Source: Williamsia sp. CHRR-6 (GTDB taxonomy: Bacteria; Actinomycetota; Actinomycetes; Mycobacteriales; Mycobacteriaceae). Taken from it: a stretch of 64,000 nucleotides of DNA. How positions within the stretch are numbered: the first letter of the stretch is position 1; each line of letters begins with the position of its first letter. Shown here in pieces: positions 10,575 through 19,704 of the stretch. The notes beneath the pieces were generated by a model. The model saw only the letters and a list, made by a program, of their open reading frames with translations. It was not told the DNA's origin and did no database searches. The position numbers were made by a program, and so were the translations under genes. Location: contig NZ_JAHCSG010000003.1 in NCBI RefSeq assembly GCF_018474015.1, forward strand, positions 124,001 through 188,000. Reading direction: 5' to 3'.

Positions 10575-11267
10575 TCATGCACCTCCGAGCAGTGACATCG
10601 GATCGTGTGAAGTGCTGCCCCGGCCATCTGGGTTCAGCATCGTCACGTACGACTCCTCCGTTGTCCGCCAGCCATACTCGCGCCGACGTGGGTCGAAACT
10701 GATGGGTTGGTCGCGGACTGTGACACCGACTCCGGGCACTCCGTCGACAACGATCCGCAGGCGCACCTCGCGCGCTTGTCGCCGCGTGTAGGCCGACGGC
10801 GCTTGCCAAGGGGTGGAGGTTAGTACGGCGTCGAGACCGTCATCGGCCACGGTCATTAGCGGCGGCCGGCTCGGCGGACACGACCGCCGCCCGAGGAAGA
10901 GCGGGAACACCGGCCGCCGCAATGCATCGGCCAATGTGCCGATCAGATCGGCCGGCCCTTCGACCCCAGCGACAAAGATCGCGTCTGCCAGGTAATACCT
11001 GGTCGACAAGGGCATCGTCTTCTTCTCGTCCAGCGAGCGAGCGGTCTGAAAATCCCGCATCAGCGTCCCCTCACGATCCACGCGAACACCGAATCGCAGC
11101 CCCAACAGATGTTCGATGGAATCGGCGCGCCTGAGCCCCTGTGCTGCGGCCAGCAGTCCAATGACACCGCTCTTTGTCGGCTCCCGCCTGGTATCCCGCT
11201 TGGTGAAGCGCGACGACGCTCCCCACGCCTGCATTGGTCCGGCGAGACAGACCACCAGTGTGCTCAT
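10575..11267 (-). CDS. cas5e: Cas5e, Cascade subunit (CasD)
   Basis: 230 residues from the ATG that overlaps the cas7e stop as ATGA. An upstream in-frame start at 11282 would add five residues. Cas5e caps the 5' end of the crRNA and joins the Cas7 backbone to Cas8e. The N terminus STLVVCLAGPMQAWG is the characteristic CasD beginning, followed by a conserved block (TKRDTRREPTKSGVIGLLAA). Its place between cas7e and cas6e is canonical for I-E operons. Confidence 0.95.
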   Translation of the reverse strand: MSTLVVCLAGPMQAWGASSRFTKRDTRREPTKSGVIGLLAAAQGLRRADSIEHLLGLRFGVRVDREGTLMRDFQTARSLDEKKTMPLSTRYYLADAIFVAGVEGPADLIGTLADALRRPVFPLFLGRRSCPPSRPPLMTVADDGLDAVLTSTPWQAPSAYTRRQAREVRLRIVVDGVPGVGVTVRDQPISFDPRRREYGWRTTEESYVTMLNPDGRGSTSHDPMSLLGGA

Positions 11268-12394
11268 CTCGCAGGTGTCCACGCAGTCACCGCGTCGCTC
11301 ACGCGCTGGACAAGGCTCGCGAACTCCAAATCCTCCCCGCGCGTTGCCAAAAGATCTGTGGGGACTCCCGCCGCGGTGAAGAAGCTCGCCGCGGGCGATC
11401 CGTACGCCTTCGCGATGTCGGCATCGCGCCGGACCAACTCAGCAGTCGCGCGCGCCGGGATACCGCCGTGCTCTGCGCCTGTTGCGATGGGGTCCTCGAA
11501 GGCACCGACCAAGCTGACCGGTTGGTCGTTACGGATATTGATCAGGACAACTTCGGGGAGGGTGTAGTTCGCGAACGTGTTGACCTTGCCTGACGGCATC
11601 GACCGGGCAAAAGACTCGACGAACGCGGCGGCGGCTCGCGCGGTCGCTGCGCGGTCACCGAGATTCTTCTCGAGGCCCGCGATGTTGATGGTCGCGAAGC
11701 GGTACAGAGTCGATGACGCGAACTCGATGGTCCCGATCATCCCGGCGCCCGGCTCCTGGTTCGCCTGACCGAAATCATCGACGGCGGTGAAGTAGTCGAA
11801 CTCCTGCTCGACGGCGTGCACGCTGATCGCGTGGGCGACCTGCACGCTTGCGTCAACGTTGAGTTCAGCGTCGTCGGCGATCATCCGGCCGAACAGCGCG
11901 ACGTCGATGCTGTTGTCGGCGGTGAAGATCTCTTTCACGCGCTTCTTGTCGACCTCGGCACCGTCGCGGTGTGCTGTAGCGGCCAGGTCTGCCAGAGACT
12001 TCAGTTGCGCTGCGCTAAGGAATACGAGGTACTGCGACTCATCCGGTTTCGCGGGAGCGTTCTTCGCCACTTTGGGAGCCACCATCTTGATGCCGGTCTT
12101 ACCTGCCGCCTTGAAGATGGATGACGCAAGAGCGTAGGCGGACTCGGGCTCGAGCCCATCGACACGCTCGCGGATACGCTCACCCAGCAATTCGGACAGA
12201 CGCTTGGTCCGAAATCCTATCTCGGACTTGTCGAGGGTGTCGTTGAACCGCTTACGAGTCGCACGCTTCCACGACTGGCTCGAGACCCGCGCGCGGCGCA
12301 CGCCCCCGTAGATCGCTGTCTTCGGGCTCCCGGTGTCGTCACGATTGATGTTGCTCGGCGGTACCGATTGCAGAATGTGGATATCGATGAACAT
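11264..12394 (-). CDS. cas7e: Cas7e, Cascade backbone subunit (CasC/Cse4)
   Basis: 376 residues from the ATG beginning MFIDIHILQSVPPSNINRDD, which has AAGGAG 8 bases upstream. A longer reading to 12466 would enter cse2 and lacks family similarity. Six copies of this RRM-fold protein line the crRNA spacer in Cascade. The N-terminal signature (IHILQSVPPSNINRDD, then AIYGGVRRARVSSQSWKRA) is strongly conserved in the family. Only 5 bases separate its start from the cse2 stop. Confidence 0.97.
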   Translation of the reverse strand: MFIDIHILQSVPPSNINRDDTGSPKTAIYGGVRRARVSSQSWKRATRKRFNDTLDKSEIGFRTKRLSELLGERIRERVDGLEPESAYALASSIFKAAGKTGIKMVAPKVAKNAPAKPDESQYLVFLSAAQLKSLADLAATAHRDGAEVDKKRVKEIFTADNSIDVALFGRMIADDAELNVDASVQVAHAISVHAVEQEFDYFTAVDDFGQANQEPGAGMIGTIEFASSTLYRFATINIAGLEKNLGDRAATARAAAAFVESFARSMPSGKVNTFANYTLPEVVLINIRNDQPVSLVGAFEDPIATGAEHGGIPARATAELVRRDADIAKAYGSPAASFFTAAGVPTDLLATRGEDLEFASLVQRVSDAVTAWTPAR

Positions 12395-12399
12395 GGCAA

Positions 12400-13023
12400 T
12401 TACTCCTTGCTGTCGGGGTCGGATAAATCGGGGGTCTTGTCGATGCGGCGGAAGTCTCGGCCCCACCGAAGACGAACACCGTCGTCACGACCGGAGAACA
12501 TGTCGACGAGATCGTCAGCAAGCCTGCCGTAGTCGAGCGGAACACCAGCGCCGCGCAATAGACCGATCAACGCGCGCAGATGGTGAGCGACTCCCTGTCG
12601 CGTCTCCGCGAGCGCCACCGCCTGGAAGCGGCGACGGATCGAGTCCTCGAGGTCGGGATCAGTGACAAGGCGTCGCGCGGCCGATCCAAGACTTCCGCCG
12701 GACTGCGCCATTCTGTCCGAGAGCCGTCCCTGCTGGTGCAGCGCAAAAAACGTAATCGCGATGTGGGCTGCCCATTCATGCGCGGATGGCTCGTCGGATC
12801 CGCCCTGCAGATGCGCTGGGACGATGCCGATTGTCTGATCCCACACGTTCGGTACGGATCCTGGAGCTCTGTTCGTCGCCTGCCGCAGGCGGGCCAGTGC
12901 GGTCGTAGCCCACGGTTGCTTCGCATCCGAGAGGTATCCACGCTGTAATTCTGCGACGGTTCCGCTCACCGCCTTCCCGAGTTCTGAGTAGTCCCACCTC
13001 CGGGACACCACGTCAGCGGGCAT
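12400..13023 (-). CDS. cse2: Cse2 (CasB/Cas11), Cascade small subunit
   Basis: 207 residues from the ATG at MPADVVSRRW, preceded by AAGGAG about 8 bases upstream and overlapping the cse1 3' end by 11 bases. Cse2 is the helical small subunit; two copies sit along the belly of Cascade and stabilise the R-loop. Recognisable blocks are PWATTALARLRQATNRAPG and AHEWAAHIAITFFALHQQG. The upstream in-frame start at 13065 lies deeper inside cse1 and is less likely. Confidence 0.93.
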   Translation of the reverse strand: MPADVVSRRWDYSELGKAVSGTVAELQRGYLSDAKQPWATTALARLRQATNRAPGSVPNVWDQTIGIVPAHLQGGSDEPSAHEWAAHIAITFFALHQQGRLSDRMAQSGGSLGSAARRLVTDPDLEDSIRRRFQAVALAETRQGVAHHLRALIGLLRGAGVPLDYGRLADDLVDMFSGRDDGVRLRWGRDFRRIDKTPDLSDPDSKE

Positions 13024-14626
13024 CTGTCTTCTCCTTGTCCTCGATGAACGCGCCAGGCACTTCACGGTTCAGTGCGGTGCGGAAAAAAAGTTCAGATCGG
13101 GCCGCGTCCAGCCAGAGCGGTTTGCGGCTGGAGCTGGTCACCACGCGGCCGACGAATGCCGGGCGTCCTGCGCTCATCACCAGCAATGCGCCGTCGGCGA
13201 GAGCAGACCGATGAAGCATCCGATGCCATGCGATCAGATGCTCGTCGACATCGCCCACTCCCAAGTCCAGGAGCCACGCCCGGTAGGACACGTCTAGACG
13301 CGACAGGAACTGCATGCGGGCAGCCTTCTCATCGGTGTCACCGACACCGCCCGCCGCCTGAGCCAGGTTCTTCGCCAGTTGGCCGATCACACGGGCGACG
13401 CGCCCTGCGGCGGCGGCAGCCTCCACCGCAACGCGTCGGCAGCCGTCACTACCGAAGTTGGCGACCCGCATCGCAATTCGGTCGTCAATTGATGCTCCGA
13501 TGATGCTCGACTGTGTGTCGTACCGCAGCCCAAAAATGTGAGGGGTGACAACAAAAGAGGTGTTCAGGACTCGCTTGTCGACCAGTAGATCAAGCCAATC
13601 GAACAAGGCTGCGCACTTCCCCCGGTTGCCGTCCTCACTCGTCTGAAGAAGAAGGTTCTCAAATCCCTCCCACACTGACCTATCAGCGTCGAAGGTGCGT
13701 GGGTAGTACGTGTCGCCTCCGCGCTTCTTGGATTGCTGATCACTGAACCGCCAGCCGGAGAGGTGCTCAATCCCCAACTGCGCGAACGGCTCGAGCGGAT
13801 CCCCGTTGCCGACCAGCACTCCAACAGCCTGATCCTCGTCGAAAACAACTTTGATCCGCCTACTCTGCCACGTCAGCAAATCGATCGGCCCAGAGGGAGT
13901 CACGTTGTCGCGCGGCCAGATTCCGAGGTGGTCGCGCTCCCAGCAAGGACTGTCTCCCTCGATGGTCAATGGCGTGGTGGATGTCCGCAATGGTGTATTG
14001 AGGAGAAGCGTTCTTGCCAGGTCGGTTGTCTCGGCCAAGATCCCGCCGAGCTGTCCGCACCAAGCGATTCCGATCGGATAGCCCTTTCCCCCTTTGGTGC
14101 GTGGATCTCGGGGATCTCCGGTCTTGATCCCGGATGTGTCGTAGGCCTGGGTGTGGACGATCCACCGAGCTGCCTCCGCGAGAGGCAAACGCGCCGCGCC
14201 GGAGCCGGCGCGAGTCGTGAAGTACGGATAGCCCGCCGGCACGTCGCTGACCACCAGCGTCACCGGCTTCACTTCTCCTTTCGCAGTATGGAAATCGGCG
14301 ACCTGATAGAAAGGCCGTTTGGGGTCACAGATGTCGAAACGGTCGTGCACGCGGTCGAGGTAGGCGTTGATCTCGTTGTGCGGCAACGCTCCATCGGTCC
14401 ACAGCTCCGACCATCTCTGCAGCGGATCAGGAGTCCAATCGACGGCGCGCCGGACGATGGCCAGCAGCAGTCGCGCGATGGCGAACTGCTGCGTGGGGAT
14501 ATCGCCCCCGATGGACGCCACCTCGTCAGCGCCGAGCAACACATCGCGGATGGAGCGCTCAGCGATGCTCCCGTCGCGCGCGAACACGATGATCCATGGT
14601 TCGTCGATCAGGTTGAACGTTGTCAT
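13013..14626 (-). CDS. cse1: Cse1/Cas8e (CasA), Cascade large subunit
   Basis: 537 residues, normal for the family. Cas8e recognises the PAM in invading DNA, starts unwinding and recruits Cas3. The N terminus TTFNLIDEPWIIVFARDG is the standard CasA beginning. Another family block is the KRPFYQV region near residues 98-104. It starts 3 bases after the cas3 stop. Its PAM preference cannot be read from this sequence alone; spacer overlaps suggest 5'-AAC (see findings). Confidence 0.96.
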   Translation of the reverse strand: MTTFNLIDEPWIIVFARDGSIAERSIRDVLLGADEVASIGGDIPTQQFAIARLLLAIVRRAVDWTPDPLQRWSELWTDGALPHNEINAYLDRVHDRFDICDPKRPFYQVADFHTAKGEVKPVTLVVSDVPAGYPYFTTRAGSGAARLPLAEAARWIVHTQAYDTSGIKTGDPRDPRTKGGKGYPIGIAWCGQLGGILAETTDLARTLLLNTPLRTSTTPLTIEGDSPCWERDHLGIWPRDNVTPSGPIDLLTWQSRRIKVVFDEDQAVGVLVGNGDPLEPFAQLGIEHLSGWRFSDQQSKKRGGDTYYPRTFDADRSVWEGFENLLLQTSEDGNRGKCAALFDWLDLLVDKRVLNTSFVVTPHIFGLRYDTQSSIIGASIDDRIAMRVANFGSDGCRRVAVEAAAAAGRVARVIGQLAKNLAQAAGGVGDTDEKAARMQFLSRLDVSYRAWLLDLGVGDVDEHLIAWHRMLHRSALADGALLVMSAGRPAFVGRVVTSSSRKPLWLDAARSELFFRTALNREVPGAFIEDKEKTDAR

Positions 14627-14629
14627 CGT

Positions 14630-17374
14630 CTACCCTCCTTTCGTTACGACGAGGCCTTCGAGGTCGTCGTATCTCAGCTCGAAATCACCGACAGTCGCTC
14701 GATTGTTCTCGTCGAGTTGGACGACGAGTTCTCCTGCTAGCCAACGGGATCCCTCCCATCCCGGATACATCTTCTGCTCCAATTCTTCGATGGTCTTGTC
14801 GATGACGGCCCGCTCACCAGGCCGGCCCGGGCTGCACATCTGCCGCGGTAGCGGGACGGATGAGTTCAGAATTCGACGCGCCTGGGCTGAGCTTGGCTCA
14901 CTGAAGACCTCGATGCGTTCGCCGCCGCACTGCGGTAGGAGGTAGACCTCGTCGCCGACGCGACGGGTGATGAGCACCTCGATGCCTTCGTCGGAATCGC
15001 GGACGCGCGCGTATCCGCGCGGCGTGTCCGCGTCGACCACGTTCGCATCGAGCCAGTCGATGAGGACTGGCTCGAAGGACGGTCTCCTCAACGTCCACGT
15101 GCTGGCCCGCTCTCGCTGATTGCTTACCCTCCTCCCGTAGGCGGAATCCGCCAGCGTCATTTCCGTCTCCCAGCCCTCTGGTTTAGGGAATTCCGGGGCG
15201 TAGGCGGACTGGACGAGCACGGGGATGTCGGTCGGTAGCGCCAACGAGGTGCGGCCCTCAAGGACTGCTGCCGCACGCAAGAGCAGCGCAGCGCCGTACA
15301 CGTTGGCGTGGCCGGCCCCGATGTCGGGTGGCGCCGCGGCCCAGTCGATGACACCCGTCAGAACAATTCGAGGTTTGCGCAGCGCCGGAGGGCGCTCCCG
15401 CTGGTGTCGGTGAAGGCGCCCCACGCGCTGAAACAGCAGATCTATGGGTGCGAGGTCGGTGACGAGGAGATCGAAATCGACGTCGAGGGACTGCTCGATG
15501 ACCTGCGTAGCCACCACAATCAGGCGTTCGGGGCGATCGCCACCACGGCCAAGCCGGTCGACGAGGTGACGCTCGAGGTCGGCGCGGTGCTTCGCCACGA
15601 ATCGCGAGTGCAAGAGCACGACGTCGTCGCCGAACTCCGAGCGAAGGACGCGTGCGCACTCTTGCGCTCGGCGCACAGTGTTGCGGACGACTGCCACGCA
15701 ACCGCCTTCGGTCAGAGCCTCCTGGAGCAGGTGGACGAGTTCGTCGAACTCATCACCGATTCGCTCGATCGAGACCCTTGAACCGATGCCAGACGCGACA
15801 GGGGTCACCGTGCGCTGCGTCGACACTGTGGTGACGACGGGATATCCGATGTCACCGCTGATCTCGACACCATCCGACGATCCGATGCCGCGACCGCGCT
15901 CGTACGCCTTGACCAGTTGCGAGCGCTGTTCGCCTGGGAGAGTGGCGGACAGCATGATGACGGGAACACGGTAAGCACCCAGCCACTCGAGAACCTGGAG
16001 CAGGTACGTCCGCATGTAGTCGTCGGCGGCGTGAACCTCGTCGACGATGACGACCTTGTTCGCCAGCGCGAGGTGGCGCAGGACGACGTGCTTCGCCTTG
16101 AGACCGGCGAACAGGAGCTGATCAATGGTCCCGACGACGAAACTCGACAGCATCGATCGCTTACGTCCCTGAAACCATTGGTGCGCAATCACTTCCGCAC
16201 GACAGTCATCTTGCGCAGCTTCGCGACCGTCCACCTCCACATGTGCGATGCCGCTGCGCGAACCCAGAGCACGAAAATCGTTGTTGAGATGGGCTTTCCC
16301 ATGCGCGAGCCGCAAGGAGAGGGTGGACTCAGCAGCTTGATGCGTCAACCAGGTGCGCACCCGCGCGAACATGGCGTTCGACGTGGCCATCGTCGGGAGA
16401 GCGATCATCACTCCGCCAAGGCCGAACTTCGTCGCCAGGTGTTCCGCTGCGGCGAGCGCCGCCTCGGTCTTGCCAGAACCCATGGTCGCTTCCACCACGA
16501 TGAGGCCGGGTTCGGTCATCGCGGTTGCGGCCTCGACGACCGCCGACTGCATGGCGTTTGGGACGGCGTCTGTGGGTAGCCCGAATCGCTGCCGGAGGAG
16601 GTCAGCGAGGTTGGCAGGCGGATCGGCCTGCCAAGGGGCAGGCAGGTCGAGTTTCTCCCATCCTGCGTCACCGCGTCCCTCGACGCTCCCCTCCCCTGAC
16701 AGCGGGAAGAGGTCGGTGTTGCTGGCGATCCAGTCGGCCATGATGACGAACCCGGTCCACAAGATCTGCTGCTCAACGGTCAACGGGGTGAACGCCCAGA
16801 CCGTGGCGAGAGCCTCGCGCGCTTCGATCCGGTCGACAACGTGGTCGATCAACTCCGCCCGTGCTCGCGCCCACGTCCCGGTTCCGTGGTGGCGTTCGTA
16901 CTGCGAGACCGCCGACATGCCGACGACGGCGCGGGCCGGGGCGACCCCGTGGTGGCCCCCGACCACGCAGGCATATGACTGTGCGACATCTTGGGACGCA
17001 CCGATATCGGTCAGATACGTCTGCACGGCAAGGAAACTCACTGCAGCATGCGGAACGACTCCGCGCCGAACGGACAGCGCCGGAAAGTCCAGCCCGGCGT
17101 CTCGCATCGGCCCGCACAACGCATCGACCTGCATGGCAAACGCAGGACTGAGTTTCCCGACGTCGTGCACCCCCGCGAGGAACTGAGCCAGTGCCCGGCC
17201 CTGCTCGGCCGACATCGATCCCGACAGCGTGCGTCTCGTCGCAGGTGGAAGCCAGTCATCCCACAGAAAACCCGCAACCTCGACAGTGTCTTCGGAATGG
17301 CGGACCAGAGAGAGCCACCCGTCGGAGTCCCGGTCGGACTTGGCCCACGCGGACAACACCTGACGACTCAACAC
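14630..17374 (-). CDS. cas3: Cas3, HD nuclease-helicase of type I-E interference
   Basis: 914 residues from the GTG chosen here, which has GGAGGAG 5 bases upstream; an in-frame GTG at 17398 would add eight residues. Cas3 degrades target DNA after Cascade binding. The HD nuclease motifs are intact: an early His (LVRHSED), HD in AGVHDVGKLSP near residue 70, and GGHHG near 142. The superfamily 2 helicase follows with Walker A (EATMGSGKTEAA), the DEVH box (VIVDEVHAADD) and motif III (MLSATLP). There is no sign of truncation. It is the first gene of the operon. Confidence 0.96.
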   Translation of the reverse strand: MLSRQVLSAWAKSDRDSDGWLSLVRHSEDTVEVAGFLWDDWLPPATRRTLSGSMSAEQGRALAQFLAGVHDVGKLSPAFAMQVDALCGPMRDAGLDFPALSVRRGVVPHAAVSFLAVQTYLTDIGASQDVAQSYACVVGGHHGVAPARAVVGMSAVSQYERHHGTGTWARARAELIDHVVDRIEAREALATVWAFTPLTVEQQILWTGFVIMADWIASNTDLFPLSGEGSVEGRGDAGWEKLDLPAPWQADPPANLADLLRQRFGLPTDAVPNAMQSAVVEAATAMTEPGLIVVEATMGSGKTEAALAAAEHLATKFGLGGVMIALPTMATSNAMFARVRTWLTHQAAESTLSLRLAHGKAHLNNDFRALGSRSGIAHVEVDGREAAQDDCRAEVIAHQWFQGRKRSMLSSFVVGTIDQLLFAGLKAKHVVLRHLALANKVVIVDEVHAADDYMRTYLLQVLEWLGAYRVPVIMLSATLPGEQRSQLVKAYERGRGIGSSDGVEISGDIGYPVVTTVSTQRTVTPVASGIGSRVSIERIGDEFDELVHLLQEALTEGGCVAVVRNTVRRAQECARVLRSEFGDDVVLLHSRFVAKHRADLERHLVDRLGRGGDRPERLIVVATQVIEQSLDVDFDLLVTDLAPIDLLFQRVGRLHRHQRERPPALRKPRIVLTGVIDWAAAPPDIGAGHANVYGAALLLRAAAVLEGRTSLALPTDIPVLVQSAYAPEFPKPEGWETEMTLADSAYGRRVSNQRERASTWTLRRPSFEPVLIDWLDANVVDADTPRGYARVRDSDEGIEVLITRRVGDEVYLLPQCGGERIEVFSEPSSAQARRILNSSVPLPRQMCSPGRPGERAVIDKTIEELEQKMYPGWEGSRWLAGELVVQLDENNRATVGDFELRYDDLEGLVVTKGG

Positions 17375-17792
17375 CGCATCTCCTCCCGAACCGGACACCT
17401 TGCGTCACATTCAAGCGCGCAGCACTGACAATCACGCGGCAAGCAGGGGAGATGTAGTACGAACGAACGACATAGAGGATGCGGGGCAGACACTCCGCAG
17501 GCTCGCAGCCGCAACACCACGTGAGCTGCCTACACCGAACCCTGTTTGCGACCACTCGACGCGCTCAACCTGGCGGCGACCTGCGATGCCCCAGACCCGC
17601 GTGATGACCGATTTCTGCTGCTACGAATGCAGAGTGGCCGACGCTGCGCGCGGTGGCGTTCTGACCGTGGTCGCACCTGGGTGACGGTCCGGCAGCGGAG
17701 TCAACGAGCAGTCATGCCGCCGACCCCCGTGGGAGTCGGCGGCATGAACCGTCATGTCATGAGGTGTGGACCGCGGCCCTCACCTCGGTGCG
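17375..17792. promoter_or_regulatory. Intergenic region upstream of cas3
   Basis: 418 bases without a convincing gene. It must carry the promoter of the cas operon, which is read leftward, and the 3' end of the secreted-protein operon from the right. The hairpin at 17713-17746 is listed separately. I could not identify a confident -10/-35 pair or a clear operator. Confidence 0.5.
17713..17746 (-). terminator. Hairpin terminator after the secreted-protein operon
   Basis: An inverted repeat pairs CATGCCGCCGACCCC with its near-perfect complement, giving about 14 base pairs with one mismatch and a 4-base loop. It lies 46 bases beyond the stop codon of the 17793-18383 gene and upstream of the cas promoter region. 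No T-run follows, as is common in high-GC actinobacteria. Confidence 0.7.
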
Positions 17793-18383
17793 TCAGAACG
17801 GCCAGTTGCGTGGGTAGGCGAACAGGTACCGGTCGGTGGCGGCACCCAGGTCGGGGGTGTCGGTCTTGTACGGACCCTCACGCGCCCCGTCGAAGTCACC
17901 GATCCACAACCAACACCGGCCCCAGGTCTGCAGCGAGCCGATTCCGAACAGGAAGCCGTTGCCGCCCCGCACTTTGATGGGGGTCCCGATGTCGTGGCTC
18001 TTCGAGCTGCACAGCCGGTCGCTGAGCGAGGTGATCGAATTGCCGGTGTAGTTGGGACCGTCGAACTGCACGCCCACCACCACCTCGCCGCCGCCGCCGG
18101 GAAAGACAACGTTGCTTCCAGCCAGGGGGTCGGACGCGATCGCAACGGCGGAGTTGTACGCGTTGCGCTGCACGTTGTACGCGGGATCGGACGGGTCGGT
18201 GGTCACCTTGCCGCCCGACGCCGCCGAGATGGCCTCGCGGAACGATCCGTAGCAGGTCTGCGTGCCGGTGTCGGCGTTGGCGACGCAGTGCTTGGTCGCG
18301 GCGTGCGCGACGTTGTCCTGCTGGAATCCCGCGACCACACCGAGCGCAAGCATCGATGCAATCGCAAATCGTGACATTTTCAT
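17793..18383 (-). CDS. Secreted protein, possibly beta/gamma-crystallin-like
   Basis: 196 residues from ATG 18383, which has GAGGAG 9 bases upstream; a longer in-frame reading to 18656 runs into the neighbouring gene and is rejected. A signal peptide ends at about VAHA (residue 28). The mature part has a conserved-looking block CYGSFREAISAASGGK, then a stretch (VGVQFDGPNYTGNSIT, followed by Cys and Trp residues) that resembles the Greek-key crystallin or I36-inhibitor type of small secreted Streptomyces proteins. That resemblance is weak and the function is unknown. It is the last gene of a three-gene operon of secreted proteins. Confidence 0.7.
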   Translation of the reverse strand: MKMSRFAIASMLALGVVAGFQQDNVAHAATKHCVANADTGTQTCYGSFREAISAASGGKVTTDPSDPAYNVQRNAYNSAVAIASDPLAGSNVVFPGGGGEVVVGVQFDGPNYTGNSITSLSDRLCSSKSHDIGTPIKVRGGNGFLFGIGSLQTWGRCWLWIGDFDGAREGPYKTDTPDLGAATDRYLFAYPRNWPF

Positions 18384-18403
18384 CTGTTGTGTCTCCTCTG
18401 GTC

Positions 18404-19009
18404 TCAACCACACAGGCGCGCGCGGTCGCCGCCCATGGCTCGGCTCTGTGTGTAGATCACGTCCTGCCCATTGGCTCGGGGCGAGGTCACCTCCATGGTG
18501 AGGTAGTGAATGTAGTGTCCGTAAAACGGCTTCTCGAAATGAATCTCGTACGTTCCTCTGATGGTTTCCATCTGCTTGCCGAAGTAGATGTTTCCAACGG
18601 AATACGCCGGTACGCTGATGGCCGTGGTGTCGCTGACAGTCGACTGCTGATTCCACTCGTGCTGATACGTGACCTTGTAGCCGATCATGAACTCCTTAAC
18701 CGCACCCGAGCTGAACTTGAACGAGTAGCCGAGTGAGTTCGAGGAGAAGGTGGTGTGGCTCCACCCGATCGAATTCGTCTGATTACGTCCCGTGCAGTTG
18801 TTGGAGGTTGCGACAGACGTGCTCGGCTGCACGCTCAGCCGTGGCGCACCGTCGGGGTGGAAGACGCAGTAGTCGGCCCAATCGCACGCGTCCAGCAGCT
18901 CGGTGTTGGTCGGCCCCGCAGCGTGGGCAACCCCGGTGGGTGCCACGATGCTGATACCGACGGCGCTGGCCGCGCCGATCACGGCGGCGAGAACCTTGCG
19001 CGCCCTCAT
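18404..19009 (-). CDS. Secreted beta-rich protein, paralogue of the next gene upstream
   Basis: 201 residues from the ATG that overlaps the upstream stop as ATGA; an in-frame GTG at 19018 is an alternative. A signal peptide ends near VAHA (residue 30). The mature protein shares its plan with its neighbour: LLDACDWADYCVFHPDGAPR, then an S/T-rich segment GWSHTTFSSNSLG, then VTYQHEW, VPAYSVGNIYF and GTYEIHF. Alternating polar and apolar S/T-rich strands followed by a V-P-x-x-x-G turn recall aerolysin/ETX-MTX2-type pore-forming folds. This is pattern-based inference; no family assignment is certain. It has several cysteines and no lipobox. Confidence 0.7.
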   Translation of the reverse strand: MRARKVLAAVIGAASAVGISIVAPTGVAHAAGPTNTELLDACDWADYCVFHPDGAPRLSVQPSTSVATSNNCTGRNQTNSIGWSHTTFSSNSLGYSFKFSSGAVKEFMIGYKVTYQHEWNQQSTVSDTTAISVPAYSVGNIYFGKQMETIRGTYEIHFEKPFYGHYIHYLTMEVTSPRANGQDVIYTQSRAMGGDRARLCG

Positions 19010-19704
19010 CGCCGGCACCCGGACAGCTCGGCTGCAGTCATCTTGGCCGTGCGCGCCGTGGTCACCTCGGACTGGTCGTCGGCAGGACCAGTCATCGAGA
19101 AGGGCACGTAGTGCACGAATGAGCCGTCCACGCGGGACCCGAAGTACATCTCGTAGGTGCCGCTGACGGTCTGCATGGCCGGGCGTCGGGTGATCCAGCC
19201 CTTTTCACCAGCGCCGATCACCACACTGTTGGCGCGGGTGACGGTCGACGACGAACCCCAGCGGTGCCCGTAGGTGATCTCGGTTTCGGTCTTGAACACC
19301 GCCAACCAGCCGCCGGGAATACCGCCCTCGGTCGTCAGGATCACCGACAGGCCCACGCTGTTGCTCTCGCCTACGGTGTCGGTCCAGGTGATGGTCTTGG
19401 TAGACGTGCCGGGGCCGCAGTTGAACAACGTTCCGCCGACCTGGTGCTCAGCGCCGAGAAAGACGCGGGGAGCGCCGTCCCGGTGAAATGTGCACGAATC
19501 GGTCTTCTCGTTGCACAGCTCGATGAGGTCGCGATTACTGAGTGCACTGGCGGTTCCGGGTCCGGCGAGTGTTGCCACCGCCAGCGCGGCCCCGGTCAGG
19601 GCAATGGGCACACTGGCGCGACGAAAGCGATTCCGCCGGGATTTGCCCGAATTGGGGGATATAGCGATATTCGCATGGTGCGAATAGTTTCTCTCTGTTG
19701 TCAT
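19006..19704 (-). CDS. Secreted beta-rich protein, first gene of the secreted operon
   Basis: 232 residues with a long basic N region (KSRRNRFRR) and a signal peptide ending near TASA (residue 54). The mature part parallels its neighbour: LIELCNEKTDSCTFHRDGAPR, then ITWTDTVGESNSVGLSV, ITYGHRWGSSSTVTRAN, GEKGWITRRPAMQTVSGTYE and FVHYVPFSMTGP. The W-x-x-x-x-T spacing, S/T-rich strands and G-W-I turn suggest an aerolysin/ETX-like beta-barrel precursor or a related structural fold. Function is unknown. The upstream region is distinctly lower in GC than the neighbouring genes. Confidence 0.7.
   Translation of the reverse strand: MTTERNYSHHANIAISPNSGKSRRNRFRRASVPIALTGAALAVATLAGPGTASALSNRDLIELCNEKTDSCTFHRDGAPRVFLGAEHQVGGTLFNCGPGTSTKTITWTDTVGESNSVGLSVILTTEGGIPGGWLAVFKTETEITYGHRWGSSSTVTRANSVVIGAGEKGWITRRPAMQTVSGTYEMYFGSRVDGSFVHYVPFSMTGPADDQSEVTTARTAKMTAAELSGCRR

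Noticed and set aside
8527-17374. Possible anti-CRISPR, transposase or extra defence genes around the cas operon
   Set aside because: No such gene is visible: the cas genes are tightly packed with overlaps and there are no insertion-sequence ends or inverted repeats typical of transposons.
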